A DNA stretch of 64,000 nt from Pseudarthrobacter equi (GCF_900105535.1 NZ_LT629779.1:1178001-1242000); one strand, 5' to 3'. Shown: positions 1-9,044, numbered from the stretch's first letter. Notes: a model not told the origin generated them from the letters alone. Numbers and translations: made by a program.

Positions 1-870
1 TGGCGGTGCCGCGGCTCCATGTCCTCAGACCCGGCATCGGACCGGTCCATCCTGGTGGGCGGCGCCGACGATATCCGTGCCATGTTTGGTCGCGACGCCG
101 GGGCGGACATCATCGCCGCGCTGGACGCCGGGGCCATGGTGGTGACCAACCCTGCCTTTGTCCGCGACGGAAAAGCCGAGCTGCAGGGCCTGGACGTGCG
201 CACCCAGCAGCCGTCGCCGTCGGACGGGTCCATCGTCCACGACGCCGTCACCAGCACCGTCCTGGATGCCGTCATCCTGGAACCTGCGGTGGCCGTGCCG
301 TACTACGGCATCGTCTCGCCGGCCACGGCCGGGCGCCTGGGCCTTGCGCCGGAAACCGCCGGGCTGGCCATCCAGCTCAGCCGTCCCCCTTCGGCGGCCG
401 AGGTTGACGCGGTGACCGGTGCGGTGGCGGGCGTCGTTGGCCAGTCCGGCCTGGGATTCTGGGTGGAACCGGGGATCCCCAAAGACCAGGCATGGATGGG
501 GTGGCTGATCGTGGCCATCAGTGCCCTGATCACGTTCAGCGCAGCCGGGATCACCACCGGGCTTGCCCTTGCCGATGCCCGGACGGACCACGCCACGCTG
601 GCAGGGGTGGGGGCGGCTCCGCGGCTGAGGAAGGCCCTGGCGGCGGCCCAGGCGCTCTTCACCTCAGGCCTGGGCGCTGTGCTGGGGGCCGTGGCCGGGA
701 CGGTTCCCGCGGTGCTCATCGTCGCTTCCACGGAGATGCGTTCATCGCTGGAGGTACCCTGGCTTCCCCTGGCGGCCATGGTGGTGGCCATCCCGCTGAC
801 CGGATCAGCCCTGGCCTGGGCCTTCACCAGGTCTGCGCTGCCGATGACCCGAAGGGCGCTCGGCGGCTGA
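1..870 (+). CDS. FtsX-like ABC transporter permease, C-terminal part
   Basis: The reading frame is open from the first base, so this is the 3' part of a longer gene that starts upstream. The visible 289 or so residues hold an extracytoplasmic stretch, then three hydrophobic segments (around MGWLIVAISALITFSAAG, ALFTSGLGAVLGAVAG and LPLAAMVVAIPLTG). This is the usual C-terminal FtsX/MacB permease layout: a membrane segment after the external domain, then a pair. Such proteins pair with a LolD/MacB-type ATPase and act in export or signalling rather than nutrient import. The ATPase would lie upstream and is not visible. Substrate unknown. Confidence 0.75.
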   Translation, partial: WRCRGSMSSDPASDRSILVGGADDIRAMFGRDAGADIIAALDAGAMVVTNPAFVRDGKAELQGLDVRTQQPSPSDGSIVHDAVTSTVLDAVILEPAVAVPYYGIVSPATAGRLGLAPETAGLAIQLSRPPSAAEVDAVTGAVAGVVGQSGLGFWVEPGIPKDQAWMGWLIVAISALITFSAAGITTGLALADARTDHATLAGVGAAPRLRKALAAAQALFTSGLGAVLGAVAGTVPAVLIVASTEMRSSLEVPWLPLAAMVVAIPLTGSALAWAFTRSALPMTRRALGG

Positions 871-1114
871 TCCTGATCCACGGAGGATGCCCTGCGCACG
901 GTGGGCCGCAAGCGATTCCCGTGGCGCGCCTCTTTCAGCCGGGGCCAAGGAAGCCTAACGTGGAATTCACAGGCCGCCCGTCCGCCGTCGTTCGTCGCCG
1001 ATTGCCTGCCGCCTGCCGCATAACCCCGGGCACCCGGCAGAACCATCGCCGCCCACACCCCCGGGTTCGGTAGGGTGCCTCAGAGCAGATCCGCACGAAT
1101 CTCGAGGAGGAGAC

Positions 1115-3412
1115 ATGGCCACAGCGCCAGAGAACAGGTCCGGTTCATCGGGGCGGAAGGGCGCGGTGGATACCGACCCGGCGCTCCCACCCACAGCAGT
1201 GGACGAGGCCGTCCGCGAATCCGAAGACAACAAATGGACCCCGGGAAAGATCGCGCTCTGGGCTGCGATCTCCCTGCTGGGCGGCGTGGCATGGTTCATG
1301 CTCGCCATCGTCCGGGGCGAAACCGTCAATGCCATCTGGTTCGTTTTCGCCTCAGTGTGCACCTACCTGATCGGGTACCGGTTCTACTCCAAGGTCATCG
1401 AACGGTTCATCACCAAGCCAGATGACCGGCGGGCAACCCCCGCCGAGTACAAGGCCGACGGCAAGGACTACGTCCGGACGGACCGGAACGTCCTGTTCGG
1501 CCACCATTTCGCAGCCATTGCCGGCGCCGGCCCCCTCGTGGGCCCGGTCATCGCGGCGCAGATGGGCTACCTGCCCGGCACCATCTGGATCATCGTCGGC
1601 GTGGTCCTGGCCGGTGCCGTGCAGGACTACCTGGTGATGTTCTTCTCCATGCGCCGCGGCGGGCGTTCGCTGGGCCAGATGGCCCGCGAGGAACTTGGCG
1701 TCATCGGCGGTACCGCCGCCCTGGTTGCCACCCTGCTGATCATGGTGATCATTGTCGCCATCCTGGCGCTCGTCGTCGTCAATGCCCTGGGCGAAAGCCC
1801 GTGGGGCGTCTTCTCCGTCGGCATGACCATCCCCATCGCGCTCTTCATGGGCGTCTACCTGCGCTACCTCCGGCCGGGCAAGGTCATGGAAGTTTCCATC
1901 ATCGGGTTCGTCCTGCTCATGGCCGCCATCATCGGCGGCGGAATGGTTGCCGGCACCGCCTGGGGCGTGGACGTCTTCACCCTGGACAAGGTGACCATCG
2001 CGTGGGGCCTCATCGTTTACGGCTTCATCGCCGCCATCCTTCCCGTCTGGCTGCTGCTGGCACCCCGTGACTACCTGTCCACGTTCATGAAGATCGGCGT
2101 GATCGTCATGCTCGCGCTGGCCATCATCGTGGTCCGGCCGGAGATCAACGTCCCGGCCTTCAGCGAATTCGCCAGCCGGGAGAACGGCCCCGTGTTCCCG
2201 GGCGCGCTGTTCCCGTTCCTGTTCGTCACCATCGCCTGCGGTGCGCTGTCCGGATTCCATGCCCTGATTTCCTCCGGTACCACTCCCAAGCTGATTGAGA
2301 AGGAGCGGCAGACCCGGTTCATCGGTTACGGCGGCATGCTCATGGAATCCTTCGTCGCCATCATGGCGCTGGTGGCGGCCATCTCGATCGACCGCGGCCT
2401 CTACTTCGCCATGAACGCTCCGGCCGCGCTGACCGGCGGAAGCGTGGAAACGGCCGCCACCTGGGTCAACAGCCTGGGCCTGGCCGGCGTCAACATCACC
2501 CCCGAGCTGCTCACTGAGACGGCGCGGAACGTGGGCGAGCACAGCATCGTCTCCCGCACCGGCGGTGCCCCCACCCTTGCCGTCGGCCTGGCCCACATCA
2601 TGCAGCAGTTCATCGGCGGTACGGCCATGATGTCCTTCTGGTACCACTTCGCCATCATGTTCGAAGCCCTGTTCATCCTTACCGCTGTGGACGCCGGCAC
2701 CCGCGTGGCCCGGTTCATGCTGCAGGACTCGATCGGCAACTTCGTCCCCAAGTTCAAGGAAGCCTCCTGGCGTCCGGGTGCCTGGCTCTGCACGGCCATC
2801 ATGGTGGGTGCGTGGGGTGCGGTCCTGCTGATGGGCGTCACCGATCCGCTGGGCGGCATCAACACCCTGTTCCCGCTGTTCGGCATCGCCAACCAGCTGC
2901 TGGCCGCCATCGCCCTCTCCGTCTGCCTGGCCATCGTGGCCAAGCGCGGCACCTTCAAGTACCTGTGGATCGTCGCCCTGCCGCTGGCTTTCGCGGCGGT
3001 GGTTACCATCACGGCCAGCTACCAGAAGATCTTCTCGCCCACACCCGCTGTGGGGTACTTCGCCAACAACGCTGCATTCAGCAAGGCCCTGGCTGACGGC
3101 AAGACGGAATTCGGCACCGCCAAGACCGTTGCCGCCATGGAAGCCGTGGTCCGCAACACCGCCATCCAGGGCTGGCTGTCAGTGATCTTCGTGGTGCTGA
3201 GCATCATCGTGATCGCGACGGCAGTGCTCGCCACCGTGAAGGCGTTCCAGAACCGGGGTACGGGCGCTGAGAAGGACAACGAGGACCCGGCCCTGCCGTC
3301 CCGCGTGTTCGCACCTGCGGGACTCATCCCCACAGCTGCCGAGCGCGAATTGCTGGCCGAGTGGGAGAAGGTCCCGGCCAACCTGAGGTTCGAACGGGCA
3401 GGCCACCACTGA
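1115..3412 (+). CDS. cstA: CstA family carbon-starvation peptide/pyruvate transporter
   Basis: A 765-residue polytopic membrane protein with more than fifteen hydrophobic segments. The CstA-type regions are clear: GHHFAAIAGAGPLVGPV near residue 130, the stretch containing GALSGFHALISSGTTPK in the middle, and the GGINTLFPLFGIANQLLAA segment toward the C-terminus. CstA/BtsT proteins take up peptides or pyruvate across the inner membrane when carbon is limiting. A strong ribosome site (GGAGGAGAC) sits just ahead of the ATG. The stop codon overlaps the start of a small YbdD-like gene (TGATG), the arrangement known for cstA/btsT. The cytoplasmic N-terminus of about 45 residues is charged and not conserved in the family. 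Which substrate is preferred cannot be told from sequence. Confidence 0.93.
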   Translation: MATAPENRSGSSGRKGAVDTDPALPPTAVDEAVRESEDNKWTPGKIALWAAISLLGGVAWFMLAIVRGETVNAIWFVFASVCTYLIGYRFYSKVIERFITKPDDRRATPAEYKADGKDYVRTDRNVLFGHHFAAIAGAGPLVGPVIAAQMGYLPGTIWIIVGVVLAGAVQDYLVMFFSMRRGGRSLGQMAREELGVIGGTAALVATLLIMVIIVAILALVVVNALGESPWGVFSVGMTIPIALFMGVYLRYLRPGKVMEVSIIGFVLLMAAIIGGGMVAGTAWGVDVFTLDKVTIAWGLIVYGFIAAILPVWLLLAPRDYLSTFMKIGVIVMLALAIIVVRPEINVPAFSEFASRENGPVFPGALFPFLFVTIACGALSGFHALISSGTTPKLIEKERQTRFIGYGGMLMESFVAIMALVAAISIDRGLYFAMNAPAALTGGSVETAATWVNSLGLAGVNITPELLTETARNVGEHSIVSRTGGAPTLAVGLAHIMQQFIGGTAMMSFWYHFAIMFEALFILTAVDAGTRVARFMLQDSIGNFVPKFKEASWRPGAWLCTAIMVGAWGAVLLMGVTDPLGGINTLFPLFGIANQLLAAIALSVCLAIVAKRGTFKYLWIVALPLAFAAVVTITASYQKIFSPTPAVGYFANNAAFSKALADGKTEFGTAKTVAAMEAVVRNTAIQGWLSVIFVVLSIIVIATAVLATVKAFQNRGTGAEKDNEDPALPSRVFAPAGLIPTAAERELLAEWEKVPANLRFERAGHH

Positions 3413-3615
3413 TGAGCGCGCCAATGGCAGTTCTGTCCACCGGGTTCCGTGGTTTCGCACGGTACCTCAGCGGGGTGCTCGGCGCGGATGCGTACGCCAA
3501 GTACCTGGAACACCACCGGGCTTCGGGGCACAGCGGACCGCCGCTGACGGAGCGGGAGTTCTGGCGCGACAGGACCGACCGGCAGGACGCCAACCCGCAG
3601 GGCCGCTGCTGCTGA
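3412..3615 (+). CDS. YbdD/YjiX family small protein (DUF466), CstA partner
   Basis: A 67-residue protein starting at an ATG that overlaps the cstA stop codon, so it is translationally coupled to it. It has the family features: a YAKYLEHH segment, a PLTEREFWRDR segment and a short polar tail ending in cysteines. YbdD/YjiX proteins are almost always encoded directly after CstA or BtsT transporters and in E. coli BtsT needs one for pyruvate uptake. By that precedent this is an accessory subunit of the upstream transporter. A longer in-frame start upstream exists but would overlap cstA by 51 bases and has no ribosome site. Confidence 0.85.
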   Translation: MSAPMAVLSTGFRGFARYLSGVLGADAYAKYLEHHRASGHSGPPLTEREFWRDRTDRQDANPQGRCC

Positions 3616-3665
3616 TTTAGCCCTCAGCGGACGCCGCGTCAGGCGGGTTCATGGAGTGAAGTTCC

Positions 3666-3707
3666 TTCGGATCGCTCATGAGAGTATGAACGCATGAGCG
3701 ATCCGAA
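3666..3707 (+). promoter_or_regulatory. Perfect 15-bp inverted repeat over the bpa start codon
   Basis: The arm TTCGGATCGCTCATG is followed after a 12-base loop by its exact reverse complement, and the second arm contains the ATG of bpa plus the next codons. In RNA this hairpin would hide the start codon, with the purine-rich GAGAG in the loop. It could tune Bpa translation, or be an inverted duplication of the gene start. Function is inferred only. Confidence 0.5.
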
Positions 3708-4341
3708 AGACACCCCGTCAGCTGAGGACCTCCCCGTCGAAGGAACCACCCTTGACGACAACGAACCCGCAGTGCCGGCGGAAGCCGGAGCACCGGCCGG
3801 TTCGCGGGACGGCCGCAAGCCCAAGGGCAGCAACCTGCAGGACCTGGTGGACGAGCCGGCCAAGGTGATGCGGATCGGCACCATGATCCGCCAGCTCCTG
3901 GAAGAAGTGAAGTCCGCCCCGCTGGACGACGCCGCCCGGGAACGGCTGGCCGAGATCCACGCACGCTCCATCAAGGAGCTCGAGGACGGCCTGGCACCCG
4001 AGCTCGTGGAGGAACTGGACCGCATCAGCCTCCCCTTCTCCGATGAAAACACCCCTTCCGATGCCGAGCTCCGGATTGCTCAAGCACAGCTGGTGGGCTG
4101 GCTTGAAGGGCTGTTCCATGGAATCCAGACGGCCATCGCGGCCCAGCACGCTGCCCGGGAGCACGCTGCGGCACAGATGCAGCTGCGCCAACTTCCACCG
4201 GGAACCGTGATCGCCCCGGGTGTGGTGATCGGGGAAAACGGTGAACCGGAGCGTGCTCCCGCGGGGGCGGCCCGGCCGGGTGCGCCGGCCAATGCCGGCA
4301 AGCGCGATGATCCGGACCACGGTCCCGGACAGTACCTGTAG
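3694..4341 (+). CDS. bpa: Bacterial proteasome activator Bpa/PafE
   Basis: A 215-residue, largely helical protein. The central region (about residues 45-155; SNLQDLVDEPAKVMRIGTMI, then LLEEVKSAPLDDAARERL, then ELVEELDRISLPF) matches the DUF2587/Bpa four-helix core. The last four residues are GQYL, the C-terminal motif that docks into the 20S proteasome alpha ring and opens its gate. Bpa forms a dodecameric ring and lets the actinobacterial proteasome degrade unfolded proteins without ATP or pupylation. It is longer than the mycobacterial protein (about 174 residues) because of an extended acidic N-terminus and a Pro/Ala/Gly linker before the tail. The start codon lies in a hairpin. A small gene follows eight bases downstream. 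Confidence 0.92.
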   Translation: MSDPKDTPSAEDLPVEGTTLDDNEPAVPAEAGAPAGSRDGRKPKGSNLQDLVDEPAKVMRIGTMIRQLLEEVKSAPLDDAARERLAEIHARSIKELEDGLAPELVEELDRISLPFSDENTPSDAELRIAQAQLVGWLEGLFHGIQTAIAAQHAAREHAAAQMQLRQLPPGTVIAPGVVIGENGEPERAPAGAARPGAPANAGKRDDPDHGPGQYL

Positions 4342-4348
4342 GTTCCGG

Positions 4349-4798
4349 TTGGGTTTTTTCAGCGCCGCCAGGCAGGGGCGCAAGGACGACGCGGAACTGG
4401 GCAAGGGGTTGTGGCGCCGCGCGCACGACCGCTTCCACCGGGGACTGGACCGCTTCCACCAAGTGCTCGAGGGCGTTGAGGACGACCAGCTGTACGGCGA
4501 GCTGGTGGAGATCGCCAACGAACTCGCTGCCCTGCTTGACCGTGTCCGGGCCGTCTGCGTTGAAGCCCAGCGCCGCTCACCCAGTGACGGCCTGGACATT
4601 CCGGCTGCCCTGTCCGGCGTGCACCGCGCCCTGTCCAAAGCCGGCAACTCGCTGGCCACCACAGCCGAGGCTGCCGCCATGCTGCGGCTCGCCGTCGGGC
4701 CCGTACCTGTAGGCGCAGCTTCTGTTCGCCGGCGCGCGGAAGCCGTCTTCGAACAGGTTGCCGACGCCGAGCGGCACCTTGCCGGGGAAACCTCCTAG
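4349..4798 (+). CDS. Conserved helical protein downstream of bpa, unknown function
   Basis: A roughly 149-residue protein read from a TTG seven bases after the bpa stop; the codons from there give GFFSAARQGRKDDAELGKGL. A longer frame begins inside bpa but its extra part is Arg/Pro rich and looks like shadow sequence. The protein is mostly alpha helical (GLDRFHQVLEGVEDDQLYGE, then ELAALLDRVRAVCVEAQRR) with no membrane segment or recognisable catalytic motif. Spacing suggests it is co-transcribed with bpa. A link to proteasome function is a guess from position only. Confidence 0.7.
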   Translation: MGFFSAARQGRKDDAELGKGLWRRAHDRFHRGLDRFHQVLEGVEDDQLYGELVEIANELAALLDRVRAVCVEAQRRSPSDGLDIPAALSGVHRALSKAGNSLATTAEAAAMLRLAVGPVPVGAASVRRRAEAVFEQVADAERHLAGETS

Positions 4799-4903
4799 CC
4801 GCAATTTATTCCCGCTGCCGGGGGTGACTTTCCGCGTTAAGCGCCTGGCTGACAGACCGGGAATCACGTCATTTTGAGGCCCGCCGTTTGGCAGGATGAA
4901 GTC

Positions 4904-5749
4904 ATGACTCTTTCACCTACACTCACTTTCAACGACGGAAACACGATCCCCCAGCTCGGCTACGGCGTGTGGCAGGTCGAAGACGGCGTGGCTGAGAAGG
5001 TGGTCCGGCAGGCATTCGAAGCTGGCTTCCGCCACATCGACACCGCCAAGATCTACGGCAACGAAGCAGGCGTGGGGCGCGCGATCGCCAGCTCCGGCCT
5101 GACCCCCGAGCAGATCTTCATCACCACCAAGCTGTGGAATGCCGATCAGGGCTATGAGTCCACGCTGGCTGCCTTCGAGGAATCCATGGACCGCCTCGGC
5201 CTGGAAACCCTCGACCTCTACCTGATCCACTGGATGCAGCCCAAGCAGGACAAGTACGTCGACACCTGGAAGGCGCTGATCGAGCTCCAGAAGCGCGGCC
5301 GGGTCAAGTCCATCGGCGTCTCCAACTTCACCGTCGACGGGCTGCAGCGGCTCATCGACGAAACCGGTGTTGTCCCGGCCATCCACCAGATCGAGCTCCA
5401 CCCGTACTTCAGCCAGCGTGAGCTGCGCGAATTCGGTGCTTCCAAGGGCATCCTGACCCAGGCCTGGTCACCTCTGGGCCAGGGCGGCGAGCTCCTGGAA
5501 GACGCAGCCGTTGCCGCTATCGCCGCCAAGCACCAGGCCACGCCGGCGCAGGTTGTCATCGCCTGGCACCTCGCCATTGGCAACGTGGTGATCCCGAAGT
5601 CGGTCACCGAATCCCGGATCCGCGAGAACTATGCGGCACTCGACGTCACGCTGGACGCTGAGGACGTCGAGGCCATCAACGCCCTCGACCGGACCGCCAG
5701 CGGCGAAGGCAGGATCGGCCCCGACCCGGCAGTCTCCGACTTCGCGTAA
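4904..5749 (+). CDS. Aldo/keto reductase (2,5-diketo-D-gluconate reductase-like)
   Basis: A 281-residue (beta/alpha)8-barrel NADPH-dependent oxidoreductase of the AKR5-like bacterial group. The catalytic tetrad is visible: Asp in HIDTAKIYGNE, Tyr four residues later, Lys in TTKLWN and His in YLIHWMQP. Cofactor-binding motifs GVSNF, AWSPLGQGG and IPKSVTESRIRENYAALD are all present. The family reduces aldehydes and ketones to alcohols; the physiological substrate is not predictable. The ATG at the given start is preferred over one ten codons upstream because it matches the family N-terminus (short strand, then DGNTIPQLGYGVW). It is a single-gene unit ending in a clear terminator. Confidence 0.93.
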   Translation: MTLSPTLTFNDGNTIPQLGYGVWQVEDGVAEKVVRQAFEAGFRHIDTAKIYGNEAGVGRAIASSGLTPEQIFITTKLWNADQGYESTLAAFEESMDRLGLETLDLYLIHWMQPKQDKYVDTWKALIELQKRGRVKSIGVSNFTVDGLQRLIDETGVVPAIHQIELHPYFSQRELREFGASKGILTQAWSPLGQGGELLEDAAVAAIAAKHQATPAQVVIAWHLAIGNVVIPKSVTESRIRENYAALDVTLDAEDVEAINALDRTASGEGRIGPDPAVSDFA

Positions 5750-5810
5750 ACCAACCTCTCCGCAGTGAGCGCCCCGCCCTGGCCGGCGGTCCTGCTCAAC
5801 AGGGACGTCG

Positions 5811-5852
5811 AACCCGCACCACCTGGCTGGCCCAGGCGGTGCGGGTTCTTCT
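5811..5852 (+). terminator. Rho-independent terminator of the aldo/keto reductase
   Basis: Arms AACCCGCACC and GGTGCGGGTT form a perfect 10-bp stem, with an inner CCTGG/CCAGG pairing, followed by TTCTTCT. Confidence 0.85.
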
Positions 5853-5904
5853 GTTGCACGGGCCTCCTCGTGGCGAATAGCCGGCCCGGCCCAAACCTGT
5901 GGGG

Positions 5905-6087
5905 TCAGGCGGCAATGCGGACGGGCTCGACGCTGACCGCATCGATCACTGCCCAGCCGTCCTCACCGGAGCACTGCCTGTCGGCGAAACGCTGCGCATC
6001 CACCATGGTGTCGAAGGACTCAGAGCGTGTACGGCCGGAGTCGGCGTCGAAGTACGTGACGTGAAATTCCTGAACGGTGTTTTCCAT
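5905..6087 (-). CDS. Small conserved hypothetical protein (60 aa)
   Basis: A 60-residue cytoplasmic protein beginning MENTVQEFHVTYFDAD. The pattern of an aromatic strand, then an Arg/Ser/Glu stretch and AQRFADRQ helix, then a closing strand (WAVIDAVSVEPVRI) suggests a compact beta-alpha-beta fold. A much longer open frame runs upstream but changes to Arg/Pro-rich shadow sequence, so the short start is chosen. It is convergent with the aldo/keto reductase. No function recognised; composition is normal for the chromosome. Confidence 0.6.
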   Translation of the reverse strand: MENTVQEFHVTYFDADSGRTRSESFDTMVDAQRFADRQCSGEDGWAVIDAVSVEPVRIAA

Positions 6088-6222
6088 AAATCCAGTGTGC
6101 AACCGGGGTCTGACATTCCACGGAATCAGCCCCGCGTGTTGCCCTGTGACAGGGGCCCAGCGCACATCACGGTGCGTTGTGGCGGCACCGCCCGGCCCCG
6201 GAACTCCGGCTAGGCTTTCACC

Positions 6223-6588
6223 ATGGAGGTTAGCGATTCCCCGGACCGGGACAACGCCACCAGGCACATTAATCGTGAACTGGCACGGCGGCGCGGCTGG
6301 ATGTTGACGGTGGCGGTGGGGTTCGCCCTGCAGATCCTCAGTGTGGTGCTGGGACTCAAGTCCGTGGCGCCGCTGTGCGGCAGCCCGATGATCCCGCACA
6401 GCGGGGCAGCCGAACTGTCGGATGCGCAATTGCACACCACGGGCCTGGCGGCCGAGTGCTACCGGAGCATCGACTCCGCCGCTGTGCCCATTTGGATGCT
6501 GATGGGGTTCGGCATTGGCCTGGTCCTGGTGGGCGTGGCCATCAGGATCGTCGGTATCCGGCGGTCCCTCGCCGCTGTAGCCGCCTGA
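6223..6588 (+). CDS. Small two-helix membrane protein, unknown function
   Basis: A 121-residue protein with two hydrophobic segments (GWMLTVAVGFALQILSVVLG near residues 25-45 and WMLMGFGIGLVLVGVAIRIV near 90-110), a short charged N-terminus and an external loop containing two cysteines (LCGS and ECYRS) that could form a disulfide. No family recognised. It stands alone, between a minus-strand small gene and a minus-strand coiled-coil gene. Confidence 0.6.
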   Translation: MEVSDSPDRDNATRHINRELARRRGWMLTVAVGFALQILSVVLGLKSVAPLCGSPMIPHSGAAELSDAQLHTTGLAAECYRSIDSAAVPIWMLMGFGIGLVLVGVAIRIVGIRRSLAAVAA

Positions 6589-6667
6589 GGGGACGGCCAC
6601 CCTAAGACTGCTGCTCGTAGGGGCGTATAGAGCCGGCCGGCTACCCAGCGGGTTGGGGCCTTCGGAG

Positions 6668-7690
6668 TCAGGTTCCGGCCTCGCGGCGGTCCAGCCGCAG
6701 GACCCGTTCCTGGGCCAGTACGGCTGCCCTGGCCGCCTTATCCGCCGCCCGCGCTGCCTGTTTGGCCTCCGCGGAGATGGCAACAAGGCGCTTCTTCGAC
6801 TGGTCCAGCTCAGCCTCGGCCGTTTTCAGGCGGGCGCGCAAGTCCGCCGTTTCCTCCTGCAGCCCGGCAATGTCCCCAGCCGTCTGCTCCGCCTCCGCCT
6901 GAAGGTCCACGGCATGGCTGGCCGCTTCGGAGGCTTCTTCTTCGGCCGCCTCCAGCGCCGCCCTGGCCCTTTCCAGCAGAGGGGGCGACGCCGGCCGTGG
7001 CGTCTGCCGGACGGCCTCAAGGCGCGGCCTGGTGGGCCGGGGCTGGGACCCGGCTTCCGGCGTCGTGCGCTGCTTCTTTCGTGGCCGTGGTTTTTCGGAA
7101 TCCGTCTTCCCGGACGTTGGCACCGAGGCAAGGACCGGGGGAGCGGCAGCCGGTGTTGCGGGGAGGGCGCCGGGTACGGCCACCGTTCCATCCAGGTCTG
7201 CGGCGCTGACCCCGTCCGCGGACAGGGTCTTCAGGAGCCTGCCGCTGCGAACAGCGGCCGCGGCCCCTTCATCGGCAGTCAGGGCACGCAGTGTTTCCTC
7301 GACGTCCCCGGCAATAGTGTCGCTGAGTTGCCGGCCTTGACCGCGGACAACAGCGCGGGCGGCGTCGACGGCGGACGCCAGCAGGGTGCGCCGCTCACGC
7401 CCCAGGTCGCGAAGGGCGGGGGCATCAAGGGACGCCTGCGCTGCACGCATGCGGGACCCCAGATCCGCGAGTTCGTCGAGGATGTCTGGCCGCTGCAGGA
7501 CGAGCCTGTTCACAGCCCAGGCGCCTACCGACGGTTTGGCAAGTCCACGGACAGCCGCCCCCAGGCCCTTATCCCGGGCGGCGGCCTCCTTGGCCGCCGC
7601 CGTCCGGGCCGCTACGAAGTCGTCCAGGGGACAGGCGTACAGCCCGTTCGCGATCCCGGCCAAGGCCTCTTCATCCATGTCCGCCATCAT
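6668..7690 (-). CDS. Coiled-coil protein of unknown function
   Basis: A 340-residue protein with three parts. The N-terminal 150 residues are a helical domain (LDDFVAARTAAAKEAAARD, VGAWAVNRLVLQRPDIL, a run of Arg-rich helices). A Pro/Arg/Thr-rich linker follows (about 165-230). The C-terminal 100 residues are Ala/Glu-rich coiled coil. This looks like a conserved actinobacterial hypothetical protein whose N-terminal part resembles a transposase-free, DNA-binding-like helical bundle, but no family was identified. The start could also be one of two nearby ATGs four codons in. It is divergent from the NADH dehydrogenase gene. Confidence 0.65.
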   Translation of the reverse strand: MMADMDEEALAGIANGLYACPLDDFVAARTAAAKEAAARDKGLGAAVRGLAKPSVGAWAVNRLVLQRPDILDELADLGSRMRAAQASLDAPALRDLGRERRTLLASAVDAARAVVRGQGRQLSDTIAGDVEETLRALTADEGAAAAVRSGRLLKTLSADGVSAADLDGTVAVPGALPATPAAAPPVLASVPTSGKTDSEKPRPRKKQRTTPEAGSQPRPTRPRLEAVRQTPRPASPPLLERARAALEAAEEEASEAASHAVDLQAEAEQTAGDIAGLQEETADLRARLKTAEAELDQSKKRLVAISAEAKQAARAADKAARAAVLAQERVLRLDRREAGT

Positions 7691-7802
7691 AGGCGGGCGG
7701 GCTGGGACGGGTACGGAGGGCCGGGCGGGCGCTGCCGCGGACCGGACCGCCGGGGGCCCGTGAGCCCTGTTGCTCCGGCGCCGTGCACGGTATGTTGCTC
7801 GA

Positions 7803-9044
7803 ATGGACGATACATATCAGGTCATCGTGGTTGGCGGCGGTTTCGCCGGGAAAGCTGCCGCCCAGGAACTCGGCCGCAAGGGCACCCGGGTGCTGCTGAT
7901 TGATGCCAACAACTACCACCAGTTCCAGCCGCTGCTGTACCAGGTGGCATCATCGCAAATCGGTGTCTCCGCAGTGGCCCGCCCGCTCCGTGCGGTCTTC
8001 CGCAACATCAAGGGGGTTCGGGTCCTCACGGCAGAAGTCACCTCGGTGGACGCTGCCGCCCGCACCGTCACCACTGCCGACGGCACGCAGTTCAAGGCAC
8101 AGATCCTCGTCCTCGCCACAGGCGCTGTCCCGAACTTCTTCAATACCCCGGGCGCCGACAAGCACGCCTACCCGCTCTACTCCGTGGCCGACGCCACGCG
8201 GCTCAGTGCTGCCCTGACGGAAGTCCTCGACGAGGCGGACCGGGGAGCCGGCGGGAGTGCCGACGTCGTGGTGGTAGGCGGCGGCCCTACAGGGGTGGAA
8301 ACGGCCGGCGCCCTGGCCGAGAACGTCAAATACATCGTGCCGAAGTACTTCTCCTCCGAGCTCGCCGCCCGCTGCCACGTCCACCTCGTGGACATGGTGC
8401 CCAACGTGCTCATGGCGTTCTCGGAAAGATCGCAGGCCTACACCAGGGACAGGCTGGTGAAGCTGGGCGTCCAGCTGCACATGGGCCAGAGCGTTACCGA
8501 GGTCCGTCCCGACGGCGTGACGCTGGCGGACGGTACAGTGCTGCCGGCACCCATCGTTGTCTGGGCCGGCGGCCTCCAGGCAGGCAAGATCATCGCCGAA
8601 TCAGGGCTCACGCAGGGGAAGGGCGGGCGTATCGACGTCCGTCCGGACCTGACCGCTCCGGGAGTGGAGGGCGTCTACGTCCTGGGAGACTCTGCCAACA
8701 TCACCGACGCCGCGGGGGCCCGGCTCCCGCAACTGGGGTCCGTGGCACAGCAATCAGGGAAATGGGCCGCAAAGAACATCCACGCTGACCTCACCGGAGG
8801 TACCCGGCAGCCCTTCCGTTACCTCGACAAGGGGTACATGGCCATGGTTGGCCGGGGCGCCGCGGTGGCAGAGTTGGGCCCCCAGCGCATCCAGCTGCAG
8901 GGGCCGCTGGCGTTCCTGTCCTGGTTGGGCGTCCACCTTGCCCTGCTGCCCGGCGTCCAACAGAAAGTCCGTGCCCTCTTCTCCTGGGCGGTGGGTTACG
9001 TGACGCACAGCCCGTCCCAGGTTGTGGTGGGGCGGCCGGACTAG
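7803..9044 (+). CDS. ndh: Type II NADH dehydrogenase (NDH-2)
   Basis: A 413-residue FAD-dependent oxidoreductase. The N-terminal FAD site is VIVVGGGFAGKAAAQEL; the second Rossmann site for NADH, VVVVGGGPTGVETAGAL, lies near residue 160; the conserved FQPLLYQVA motif is near 40 and the C-terminal VLGDSANI FAD motif near 295. NDH-2 moves electrons from NADH to menaquinone at the membrane face without pumping protons. The C-terminus (LSWLGVHLALLPGVQQKVR) carries the usual amphipathic membrane-association segment. The ATG chosen gives the family N-terminus; an upstream start eleven codons earlier is Arg-rich and unlikely. Monocistronic, followed by a long repeat-bearing intergenic region. Confidence 0.93.
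   Translation: MDDTYQVIVVGGGFAGKAAAQELGRKGTRVLLIDANNYHQFQPLLYQVASSQIGVSAVARPLRAVFRNIKGVRVLTAEVTSVDAAARTVTTADGTQFKAQILVLATGAVPNFFNTPGADKHAYPLYSVADATRLSAALTEVLDEADRGAGGSADVVVVGGGPTGVETAGALAENVKYIVPKYFSSELAARCHVHLVDMVPNVLMAFSERSQAYTRDRLVKLGVQLHMGQSVTEVRPDGVTLADGTVLPAPIVVWAGGLQAGKIIAESGLTQGKGGRIDVRPDLTAPGVEGVYVLGDSANITDAAGARLPQLGSVAQQSGKWAAKNIHADLTGGTRQPFRYLDKGYMAMVGRGAAVAELGPQRIQLQGPLAFLSWLGVHLALLPGVQQKVRALFSWAVGYVTHSPSQVVVGRPD

Noticed and set aside
1352..2647. Long minus-strand frame inside cstA
   Set aside because: Asp/His/Gly-rich antisense shadow typical of high-GC DNA; cstA is unmistakable.
6653..7903. Plus-strand frame opposite the coiled-coil gene
   Set aside because: Gly/Arg/Pro-rich shadow of the minus-strand gene, and it runs into the start of ndh.
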